From contig CAYNFT010000125.1 of the NCBI GenBank assembly GCA_964396535.1, positions 1 to 5,023 of the forward strand: a stretch of DNA of 5,023 nt. Direction: 5' to 3'. Made by a program: the position numbers and the translations under genes. The stretch is from CAYNFT01 sp964396535 (GTDB lineage Bacteria > Chloroflexota > Dehalococcoidia > Dehalococcoidales > UBA2162). Of this stretch, positions 1-5,023 are shown one piece after another. The notes beneath the pieces are model-generated. The model was not told where the DNA came from. It worked only from the letters and a program-made list of their open reading frames with translations, and did not search any database. Within the stretch, counting starts at the first letter, position 1; each line of letters begins with the position of its first letter.

Positions 1-167
1 CCGAGACTGAGGACTAGAATAAGCGGTGGTACCACCGGTTGATAAGCTGGTGGAAGGAAGAACATCTGGGCCGCACCTATGGCAAAAGCTAAGATGCCGA
101 AGCTCCAGGGAACAACCCACATTTGGTGCCACCATTTACCCGGTGTTTCCTTTAGCTGGTAGTTCAT
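1..167 (-). CDS. Small membrane protein, N-terminal part (3' end outside window)
   Basis: The frame opens with ATG at 167-165 and stays open to the window edge, giving 55 visible residues. It starts MNYQLKETPGKWWHQMW, followed by a hydrophobic stretch at about residues 17-38 (VVPWSFGILAFAIGAAQMFF) and the start of a second one from about residue 45 after a proline-rich turn (PPAYQPVVPP). This looks like a polytopic or two-helix inner-membrane protein with a short cytoplasmic amphipathic start; I see no cleavable signal peptide. The start is supported by GGAG six bases upstream of the ATG and by an in-frame TGA just before it. A strong promoter with an embedded operator lies about 80 bases upstream (247-275), so it is probably the first gene of a regulated transcript running leftward. 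I do not recognise the family. Subunits that anchor periplasmic enzymes and small transporter components are possible, but nothing visible decides. Coding status is fairly likely because start, RBS and promoter agree. Confidence 0.62.
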   Translation of the reverse strand, partial: MNYQLKETPGKWWHQMWVVPWSFGILAFAIGAAQMFFLPPAYQPVVPPLILVLSL

Positions 168-246
168 TTGTCACTCCAGACAGACGTTACCCCACCAGGA
201 TACCCGGTCCGTTCTTAGGGCCAAGCTAGATAACAAAGGCGTTGTA

Positions 247-275
247 ACTATACTTTGCCAACTGGCAAATGTCAA
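247..275 (-). promoter_or_regulatory. Sigma-70-type promoter for the leftward membrane-protein gene
   Basis: On the minus strand TTGACA (275-270, a perfect -35 box) is followed by a spacer of exactly 17 bases (269-253) and TATAGT (252-247, five of six matches to the -10 consensus). Transcription would start near 240, leaving a leader of about 70 bases before the ATG at 167. Hexamers and spacing are close to optimal, so the unrepressed promoter should be strong. Confidence 0.7.
254..269. promoter_or_regulatory. Operator-like dyad inside the promoter spacer
   Basis: TTTGCCA-AC-TGGCAAA is a perfect inverted repeat of two 7-base arms around 2 bases. It fills 16 of the 17 spacer bases between the -35 and -10 boxes of the promoter at 247-275. 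A dimeric helix-turn-helix repressor (for example of the TetR, MarR or LacI type) bound here would block RNA polymerase. The regulator itself is not visible in the window, and its family cannot be told from the site. The placement rather than the palindrome alone is what makes this convincing. Confidence 0.6.
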
Positions 276-336
276 TAGATTTAACCTAACTTAACTTCAC
301 TTTTCCTCTCTTTTCAATAATCAGGCTGTCACCCAA

Positions 337-348
337 AGCACTTTAACA
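337..348 (+). promoter_or_regulatory. boxA-like antitermination element (weak)
   Basis: AGCACTTTAACA matches the bacterial rRNA-leader boxA consensus TGCTCTTTAACA at 10 of 12 positions and is followed by AATTGAA, also like rRNA leaders. A few bases on, CAAAACTGAACG (362-373) resembles strings seen in rRNA leaders and spacers. It lies upstream of, and in the same direction as, the sigma-like pseudogene at 460. A 10/12 match is only mildly improbable in 5 kb on two strands, so it is a hint. No rRNA gene is present in the window. Confidence 0.25.
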
Positions 349-402
349 ATTGAATAAAGCTCAAAACTGAACGCTTGCTTAGTCTGGCGGGCAAACAAAA
401 TA

Positions 403-432
403 CCCTAGTTATTAGTGTCAGCTAGTCTAGGG
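403..432 (+). repeat. Small inverted repeat upstream of the sigma-like pseudogene
   Basis: CCCTAG (403-408) and CTAGGG (427-432) form six perfect base pairs around an 18-base loop, 27 bases before the ATG at 460. It could be a leader hairpin or an operator. There is no T-run after it, so it is not a standard terminator. The rest of the gap from 276 to 459 shows no open frame of note on either strand and no clear plus-strand promoter. Confidence 0.3.
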
Positions 433-459
433 CAAGTCCAGCAAATGCGGTGAAGCACG

Positions 460-997
460 ATGCTAGACTGGGAGAAGTTTATCGCAGTAGCCGATAGGTT
501 TCAACATAAGGCTAGGACACAGGATAGAGAGGACTTAAAGCATACCATTATTTAAGGCTTGCCCAAGTCGCCAGTAATAATGGACACAAGCCTTTTACTG
601 TAGCTACTATGTGCCGAATAGCCAGCTTTGACGTAGCCAATGACTGGCGGACACAATACAGGCTTACTAACGGACTTGACTGCGGCAGCTGTAGCAAGGC
701 GCAAAGGCGTAAATGCCGAGAGGATAACCTTTACTCGCAGTGCTGGCTGTCAGGCTGGAAAACCTCTCACAGCCTATAACCGATAGTGAGGGCGATATAA
801 TCGAACTCGGAGAGTTGATAGCCGATGACAAGGCGATAGACCTTGACGCTTGGCTAGACGCTAGAACCTTTTTACTCGGTTGCCCGAAGAGGCTAATTGA
901 GATTGCCGTTAAAGTCAGAGATGGTAAAGCGTTAGACGCCAAAGACCAAAAGTATCTTTGGCGATACAGGCAAAAAGAGCAAAAACAGCTAGTTTGA
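460..997 (+). pseudogene. Sigma-70-like (ECF-type) factor, two frameshifts
   Basis: Three consecutive frames join into one protein of about 179 residues. Frame A from ATG 460 gives MLDWEKFIAVADRFQHKARTQ and runs to TAA at 553. Frame B (about 552-743) continues LRLAQVASNNGHKPF, an IASFDVANDW segment and a cysteine cluster C-x2-C-x7-C-x8-C coded at 681-743. Frame C (about 743-997) continues VRLENLSQPITDSEGDIIEL and ends KEQKQLV at TGA 995-997. Adding one T near 551-553 and one C near 743 restores a single frame. The first third (acidic start, REDLKHTII-LRLAQVA, MCRIASFDVANDWR) has the helical pattern of sigma region 2, which binds the core polymerase clamp and the -10 element. The C-terminal KRLIEIAVKV stretch could be a region-4 or HTH remnant but is weak. 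The cysteine cluster between them could bind zinc. A poor RBS (GGTGA) precedes 460. As it stands no full protein can be made. Short sigma-like ORFs of this kind are, as I recall, repeated in Chloroflexota genomes. Confidence 0.6.
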
Positions 998-2394
998 ATG
1001 TGTCTCGTCGATTCGTCCCATTGCTCTTGCTCAGGCTCTATTAGCGACACTTGGTGCATGTAATAGTCATATGGCGCAATTCGTCCGGCAAGAATCGCAT
1101 CAGGAATACCAAATTCAGGCTTAAGAATTGGGCCAAAGTAATTGAAGATTTCGAGTGTTCCCTCTCGATCTCCATAGCGTTGAGGTGTTGCACTGAGCCC
1201 GAGACAGGCCCCTGATTGAAGGCTAAGGATACGGCGGAAGTTCGGGCTTCCAATCCGATGAACCTCATCAGCAACGACAAGTAAATGATCTCCAGTAACA
1301 ATGTTTTCAAGGAATCTATTGGTTGATCCACTCTGCATTGTTGCAATTACTAGACGAGGACCAAGATAGGCCGCATTGCGTGTAAAATCAGGAAGAGAGC
1401 GCTCCCAACCCCTACTTGTTCGTATACCACCGACGATGAGCATATCTAGTGGGATATCACTGAGTTCCAGTCGCACAACTGTAGCCCACTGTTCAGGCAA
1501 GATGTCACTAGGCACAAATACAATCGCTGGAAGACTAGGTCGAATCCACCGTCGAATCGCTTCAATGGCTGTTAGAGTCTTACCTGATCCGGTCGCGTGC
1601 TTGACTATCCCACGGTTTCCACTCTCTTCCCAGCTAGCCAGAACTGCATTTTGATGTGCCATTAAAGGAGTAATCGCCGGGGCAGGTCGAATAATTGTTC
1701 CCATGGTCTTCATTTCTTGTCGTGTTCTGTTCAGAGTACCTTCAACACCTTCTGGATTACGATATAGCATGAGCTCTGTATGGGGAACATTCGGAAATTC
1801 TCGAACACAAATACCTGACTCAAAGCCGTTCCAAAGTGAGTCAAAGTAATTACTAACTTGTCTTACCCTTTCAACGTCATCTTCACCACCCCAGGATGTG
1901 AACACGGCAAAGGACTCGTGATTTCGGCTCGGCAACATCGCTGCTGCAGTTTCATTCGCAGAACCTACGGATACGATTCTTGATCCATCTCTGGATTCGA
2001 AGATCCCAGTTTTACTATGGGATATTCCGGCATGATCTGGTCGATAAGCGATTCTTAGATCAAGCACTTCAGCAGCTAGCAGGGTTGCAAGGAGTTCAAC
2101 ACCAAGGTTGCCAACTGGTGATTTTACGAGGTCACGAATATCTCTTATGAGTGATCTGTCAATGCATTCACGTAGTTCGAGGCCTTTTTTGATCGCAGCG
2201 ATATCCCCTTCGGTCAATTGGGGAGAACAGACGAGTCGCATTTTGCCACTCCGCTCGACAAAGTCGGCCAGAGCGACACCTATCACGGTGTATGTAGTGC
2301 TACTGAAGAATCCGACCGCACGGTCATACTTAGAAGCCGTACGGAGACACTGAATGTAGAATTCGTTAATTATATCAGTACGGCTACTAGTGTA
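998..2394 (-). pseudogene. PLD-domain DEAD/DEAH helicase, truncated at both ends
   Basis: Numbering is from GTG 2286. Family-like coding clearly begins further upstream, with TDIINEFYIQC and YDRAVGFFSSTTYT read from about 2394. Residues 1-160 form one PLD-like nuclease domain: KMRLVCSPQLT, H90-S-K92, then GSANET at 108-113. The helicase N-domain follows: Q-motif-like MAHQ (209-212), Walker A GSGKT (233-237), DEVH (340-343) and SAT (365-367), then RYGDREGT and AILAGRIAPYDYYMHQ, typical of SSL2/ResIII-type SF2 helicases. The authentic sequence stops near residue 431 (WDESTRHIQ). The whole second RecA-like domain with motifs IV-VI is absent, so ATP-driven DNA movement should be lost. The open frame runs on to 667, but those 108 residues are antisense to the sigma-like pseudogene. 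The start is also broken: TAG at 2397-2395 closes the frame, while ATG 2428 (MVLGNNTRKAIVH) lies in another frame. Related PLD-helicases are found in restriction and anti-phage islands, so a defence origin is inferred. Confidence 0.75.
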
Positions 2395-2448
2395 CTATGG
2401 CTTTCCGGGTATTGTTTCCTAAGACCATGAAATAAAAAATTGTTTCAG

Positions 2449-2476
2449 GGGAAGTTCGACTCTGCCCGACCTTCCC
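2449..2476 (-). terminator. Possible terminator of the serine hydrolase transcript
   Basis: GGGAAGTTCG (2449-2458) and CGACCTTCCC (2467-2476) pair over ten positions with one mismatch and an 8-base loop. Read on the minus strand, the stem is followed by a run of six T (2439-2434) after a gap of about 9 bases. That gap is longer than in a standard intrinsic terminator. It lies about 155 bases past the stop of the serine hydrolase gene and just before the broken start of the helicase, a sensible place for a terminator. Confidence 0.33.
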
Positions 2477-2485
2477 GTCCAGTCA

Positions 2486-2533
2486 GGCTCTTTGAAGATT
2501 GCACACTCCGTCAGAATGTGCAATAAAGGAGCC
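2486..2533. repeat. Imperfect inverted repeat with 8-bp perfect core
   Basis: ATTGCACA (2498-2505) and TGTGCAAT (2517-2524) pair perfectly around 11 bases. Outside them TTT/AAA (2491-2493 with 2525-2527) and GGCTC/GAGCC (2486-2490 with 2529-2533) also pair, with GAAG (2494-2497) and G2528 unpaired. This gives 16 pairs in all. No good T-run follows on either strand. It may be a hairpin in the 3' untranslated part of the serine hydrolase transcript, a protein site, or the leftover end of a small mobile element. The rest of 2534-2629 shows nothing recognisable. Confidence 0.5.
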
Positions 2534-2629
2534 TTTAATCCTTAGGTTAACAAACAGCCATAAGTACAACACTAGCAAAGTAAAACACCCCCAGCGAGCT
2601 TATGAGTTTCCCGTATAAGTTTCTCAACC

Positions 2630-3928
2630 CTACATTAGAGACTGGTAGACAAGCCGTTCAAAATCCTCATGGCAGGTATTTCCGGGCATCATGCGGTGCT
2701 GCAGAACCTGGGTAAAGCACAGCCAGATTAGTTCTTCCTTGGGATCTATAATACAGGTGGTACCGGCTGCCCCGCTCCAGCCAAAAGTGCCGATACTGCG
2801 CATCAGCGGAGGTACGCACCCCTTGTACACACCTACTCCCACACCGAAACCAAAGCCGGGACCTGTTAACGCTATATAGAGGTCATCCGGAGTATGACTG
2901 CTGGTCATCAACTCCACAGCCTTTCTCCCTATGATGCGGACACCATCCAGGTCACCGCCATTAAGAAGCATCTGGGCAAACCGGGAATAATCTGCTACGG
3001 TAGAGAGTACGCCGCCCCCGCCTCCACCAGCTTCGAAGTAGGTTTTAGGACCAAGGACTCTCTCGCTTGTCTCAGGACGATCGGAAATAACTAGTTTCCA
3101 TTCGTTATCCACCAGTGCCGGTCTATAGCAAGTCGGGAAACGGTCGAGCTTGTCTTCAGGCAAGTAAAAAGCAGTATCTTTCATTCCAAGTGGCTTGAAG
3201 ATACGTTCCTCGTAGAACTCACTTAGAGTCTTACCTGTGACTAACTCAAGTATTCTTCCGACTACGGGGTATCCAACCTGATACTCAAACCGTGTACCCG
3301 GGTGTGATTCAAGGGGTAATTTTGCCTGCGCCTCGACTGTCTCCTCGATACTTAAGGTTTTGTCAGGACCAGTAAACCAGCTCCTGTCCGGGAAAATGTC
3401 CTTGAATTCTGTCAGGTATTGAATTGGAGCGTTGTTGGCAGTGGCAAAGCCGGTAGTATTGCGCAGGCAATCGCGTATAGTTACTTCCCTGTTGGCTGGG
3501 ATGGTTGGTATCATCCCTGTCGTAACAGAACGACCTGTTTCCTGTGTTCTTGGTGGATCCAACACTCGCACCACTGGATTTTTGAAGGAGGGAACGTACT
3601 TCGATAGCGGGTCATCAAGGCTCAAAAGTCCTTCTTCCAGGCACATCATTGTAGCGACGCCGGTAATAGGCTTTGTATTTGACCACAGGCGATAAATGGT
3701 ATCCTGCTTTAGCGGTCTTTTACTTTCGAAGTCCATATAGCCCTGGGCTTCGTAGTGTACGATTTTCCCCTGCTTTATAACCATAGTTACGAAGTTTGGG
3801 TCTTTCTGGTCATCGATGAATCTCTGCATGACCGGGCGGATACGAGACAAACGCCCGGAAGATACTCCGACTTCCTCCGGTTCTGCAAAAGGGAGGGGCC
3901 AGTATTTATTTGATTTCTCTGGACTCAT
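2630..3928 (-). CDS. Serine hydrolase, class C beta-lactamase / esterase family
   Basis: This is an intact 432-residue protein, normal for stand-alone members of the beta-lactamase-related superfamily (esterases, D-aminopeptidases, carboxypeptidase-like enzymes). The nucleophile motif SxxK is S83-N-T-K86, inside the usual setting DTIYRLWSNTKPITGVA. LPLESHPGTRFEYQVGYPVVG holds the second motif as Y216-Q-V218, where many relatives have YSN or YSV. TFGWSGAAGTT (around 381-391) replaces the KTG box, as is usual in family esterases. A run of six glycines (301-306) precedes VLSTVADYSRFAQMLL, also a family hallmark. There is no signal peptide or membrane segment, so it is probably cytoplasmic, which argues against a role in antibiotic resistance. 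The substrate is unknown; an ester or amide is most likely. The start is firm: AGGAG lies seven bases before ATG 3928. It looks like a one-gene transcript, with a candidate promoter at 4007-4035. Family assignment is near certain. Confidence 0.95.
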   Translation of the reverse strand: MSPEKSNKYWPLPFAEPEEVGVSSGRLSRIRPVMQRFIDDQKDPNFVTMVIKQGKIVHYEAQGYMDFESKRPLKQDTIYRLWSNTKPITGVATMMCLEEGLLSLDDPLSKYVPSFKNPVVRVLDPPRTQETGRSVTTGMIPTIPANREVTIRDCLRNTTGFATANNAPIQYLTEFKDIFPDRSWFTGPDKTLSIEETVEAQAKLPLESHPGTRFEYQVGYPVVGRILELVTGKTLSEFYEERIFKPLGMKDTAFYLPEDKLDRFPTCYRPALVDNEWKLVISDRPETSERVLGPKTYFEAGGGGGGVLSTVADYSRFAQMLLNGGDLDGVRIIGRKAVELMTSSHTPDDLYIALTGPGFGFGVGVGVYKGCVPPLMRSIGTFGWSGAAGTTCIIDPKEELIWLCFTQVLQHRMMPGNTCHEDFERLVYQSLM

Positions 3929-4006
3929 AATTGCTCTCCTTTATTTGATTAATACTTTTCTTTGGTTCAACTATGTGCTGCCAACAAAGATTTTCGACTT
4001 GAAACA

Positions 4007-4035
4007 ATACTATAAGCTTATAGGATTATAGTCAA
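4007..4035 (-). promoter_or_regulatory. Candidate promoter of the serine hydrolase gene
   Basis: On the minus strand TTGACT (4035-4030, five of six matches) is followed either by TATAGT after 15 bases (4014-4009) or by TAGTAT after 17 bases (4012-4007). Transcription would start near 4000, leaving a leader of about 70 bases before the ATG at 3928. The spacing of the better -10 box is short, so it is weaker than the promoter at 247-275. No competing candidate as good is visible in 3929-4172. Confidence 0.4.
4010..4023. promoter_or_regulatory. 14-bp perfect palindrome in the promoter spacer
   Basis: CTATAAGCTTATAG is fully self-complementary and overlaps the -10 region and spacer of the candidate promoter at 4007-4035. 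It could be a repressor site controlling the serine hydrolase gene. AT-rich palindromes of this length do arise by chance, so placement is the main support. The remaining bases to the recombinase stop (4036-4172) show no gene and no clear terminator. Confidence 0.35.
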
Positions 4036-4172
4036 TATAGTTAATGCCTCCCGGGGTTGCAGTGACCAAAAAGTGCACCGAGAAATCCTTTTGCTTAATA
4101 AAATTAACTTTACATCGTTTTGTTGTCTTGATCATGGGCAAGGTAAGATGCATTACTTTACTGCAAGGTTCG

Positions 4173-5015
4173 CTAATCTGCAAACAAATCTGTTATAGGT
4201 GAATATCTAATGTGCTGCTTCTTTAAATCCTCGGCAAAAAGATTTAGATAAATGCGGACCGAAGCTAAACTTGAATGCCCCAGTATTTTCTGTAAACTAA
4301 AAACATCACCACCGTTCAGGAGATAATTTTTGGCAAAAGTGTACCGGAAAGTATGTGGTGAACATCTGACACCGGTGATTCCGGCTTTCCTGCCATATCG
4401 CCTGAGCATCTGCTGTACCCCGCTTTTCGTTAAGGGAAGTCCATGTTCGGTTAGAAACAGCCTGGTTACTTTTGGTGTTAAGGGTTGTGGTCTATACCGG
4501 TTGATATATTTCCAGAGCGATTTCTGGACTATCGATCCTATCGGCACCAGTCTTTCTTTGTTTCCTTTTGCCTTTTTGATTTTAATATAGCCTTCGGTAA
4601 GATCTAAATCGCTGTAGTCGATATTTACCAGCTCGTTGACTCTCATCCCAGATTCAAGCAATAATAAAATAATGGTCAGGTTACGATATCCTGAACCATT
4701 TGATGTGTGGCATAACGTGGTTAATTTTTTGATACGTTCATGATTCAATGTGTTGATAACTCTAATAGGAGCCCTGGGAACCGGGATTCTGGTCATCGGA
4801 TTGTAATTAATGTATTCTTCCCTTAACAACCAGGAGAAAAATACCTTTAGAGTGCGTATATAACCCTGCACTGTAGAACTAGACAACGGTTTCCCTGTGT
4901 GCGGTGTTTTAGCATTTTGTTGTAAGTAAAGGATAAATGATCGTATGTGGTTTTTATCAATTTCATTCTGACCTGCCCCCAATAGGTGATACCACTTGTT
5001 AAGTCGTAACCGCAC
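4173..5015 (-). CDS. XerC/D-like tyrosine recombinase, N-terminus incomplete
   Basis: The frame from GTG 5015 gives 280 residues. The SAM-like core-binding domain covers about 1-85 (LRLNKWYHLLGAGQ, HIRSFILYLQQ, YIRTLKVFFSWLLREEYI). The catalytic domain follows and all expected residues are present: R125 (ESGMRVNEL), K150 (KKAKGNKERLVPIG), H221 and R224 (SPHTFRYTF), H247 (LGHSSLASV) and nucleophile Y256 (RIYLNLF). Such enzymes cut and rejoin DNA through a 3'-phosphotyrosine and drive integration, excision or dimer resolution. The start is doubtful: TAA at 5018-5016 lies directly before GTG, no RBS is visible, and the family normally has some 15-40 more residues of the N-terminal domain here. 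Either a stop or frameshift has broken the gene, or translation starts inside. The catalytic half looks well conserved, so any damage is recent. It is the likely mobility gene of the island. No att repeats or integron attC-like sites could be recognised beside it. Confidence 0.85.
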   Translation of the reverse strand: MRLRLNKWYHLLGAGQNEIDKNHIRSFILYLQQNAKTPHTGKPLSSSTVQGYIRTLKVFFSWLLREEYINYNPMTRIPVPRAPIRVINTLNHERIKKLTTLCHTSNGSGYRNLTIILLLLESGMRVNELVNIDYSDLDLTEGYIKIKKAKGNKERLVPIGSIVQKSLWKYINRYRPQPLTPKVTRLFLTEHGLPLTKSGVQQMLRRYGRKAGITGVRCSPHTFRYTFAKNYLLNGGDVFSLQKILGHSSLASVRIYLNLFAEDLKKQHIRYSPITDLFAD

Positions 5016-5023
5016 TTAGGATA

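Noticed and set aside
24..37. Perfect 14-bp palindrome CGGTGGTACCACCG
   Set aside because: It falls inside the membrane-protein coding sequence (codons for PVVPP) and is not near a promoter; a by-product of codon choice is the simplest reading.
26..229. Plus-strand frame of 67 residues starting GTG
   Set aside because: It is opposite the membrane-protein gene at 1-167, has no RBS, and its residue pattern (P, R, S, G rich) looks like an antisense shadow.
1041..1654. Medium open frames at 1041-1346 (-) and 1376-1654 (+)
   Set aside because: Both overlap the clearly conserved helicase frame between its Walker A and SAT motifs; they have no RBS or recognisable domains.
255..2117. 11-base string TTGCCAACTGG shared by the operator region and the helicase gene near 2107
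   Set aside because: A few shared 11-mers are expected by chance in 5 kb, and the second copy lacks the dyad.
2335..2385. 8-bp inverted repeat AGCCGTAC / GTACGGCT, 35 bases apart
   Set aside because: It lies wholly within the helicase coding part, with a wide spacing and no link to a promoter or mobile-element end.
2630..3928. Serine hydrolase as an antibiotic-resistance beta-lactamase
   Set aside because: It has no signal peptide, has YQV in place of YxN, and a WSG-type box in place of KTG; it fits the esterase/peptidase side of the superfamily better.
3816..4031. Plus-strand frame of 71 residues across the start of the serine hydrolase
   Set aside because: Its first half is antisense to the serine hydrolase and the rest is its AT-rich promoter region; no RBS.
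4036..4172. Integron attC site or recombinase attachment site next to the tyrosine recombinase
   Set aside because: No attC-like paired boxes or convincing core repeats are visible, and the short direct repeat GCAAGGT (two copies about 25 bases apart) is too small to support a call.
1..5023. CRISPR array, tRNA or rRNA gene
   Set aside because: No regularly spaced repeats, no cloverleaf-like segments and no conserved rRNA blocks were found by reading both strands.

Overview
The window reads as accessory DNA from an uncultured or little-studied bacterium. It is a patchwork of mobile-element and defence-gene remnants around one intact metabolic-type gene. Taxonomy cannot be fixed from this sequence. 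The sigma-like pseudogene reminds me of short sigma-factor ORFs scattered through Chloroflexota (Dehalococcoidia-like) genomes, but that is memory, not a search result. Base composition is uneven: the serine hydrolase and helicase parts look moderate in GC, and the recombinase end is more AT-rich.

Left edge (1-460): on the minus strand a small membrane-protein gene runs off the window. Behind it is a near-consensus promoter (TTGACA, 17-nt spacer, TATAGT) whose spacer is almost entirely filled by a perfect 7+2+7 dyad, the classic layout of a repressor operator. On the plus strand the same gap carries a boxA-like string and a small hairpin ahead of the next gene.

460-997 (+): a decayed sigma-70-like gene. 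It can be read as one protein of about 179 residues only by joining three reading frames through two single-base losses. It ends almost exactly where a different gene, read from the other strand, is cut off.

998-2394 (-): a PLD-like nuclease plus DEAD/DEAH helicase of the type common in restriction and anti-phage islands. It keeps the HxK, Walker A, DEVH and SAT motifs but has lost its whole second helicase domain at the junction near 995, and it has no usable start. The long open frame continuing to position 667 is a chimera: its last 108 codons are antisense to the sigma-like pseudogene.

2395-2629: about 235 bases without an intact gene, apart from a short out-of-frame stretch that may be the helicase's original 5' end. 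It holds two adjacent inverted repeats.

2630-3928 (-): an intact class C beta-lactamase-family serine hydrolase with a strong ribosome binding site and a candidate promoter containing a 14-bp palindrome.

4173-5015 (-): a XerC/D-like tyrosine recombinase with all catalytic residues, but with an in-frame stop directly before the first possible visible start, so its N-terminus is missing or disrupted.

There is no clear sign that these genes form one working system. The most coherent reading is a recombination hot spot with a recombinase, a truncated defence gene and a sigma-factor remnant. The repressor-type promoter at 247-275 is the best-supported functional element after the serine hydrolase and the recombinase.
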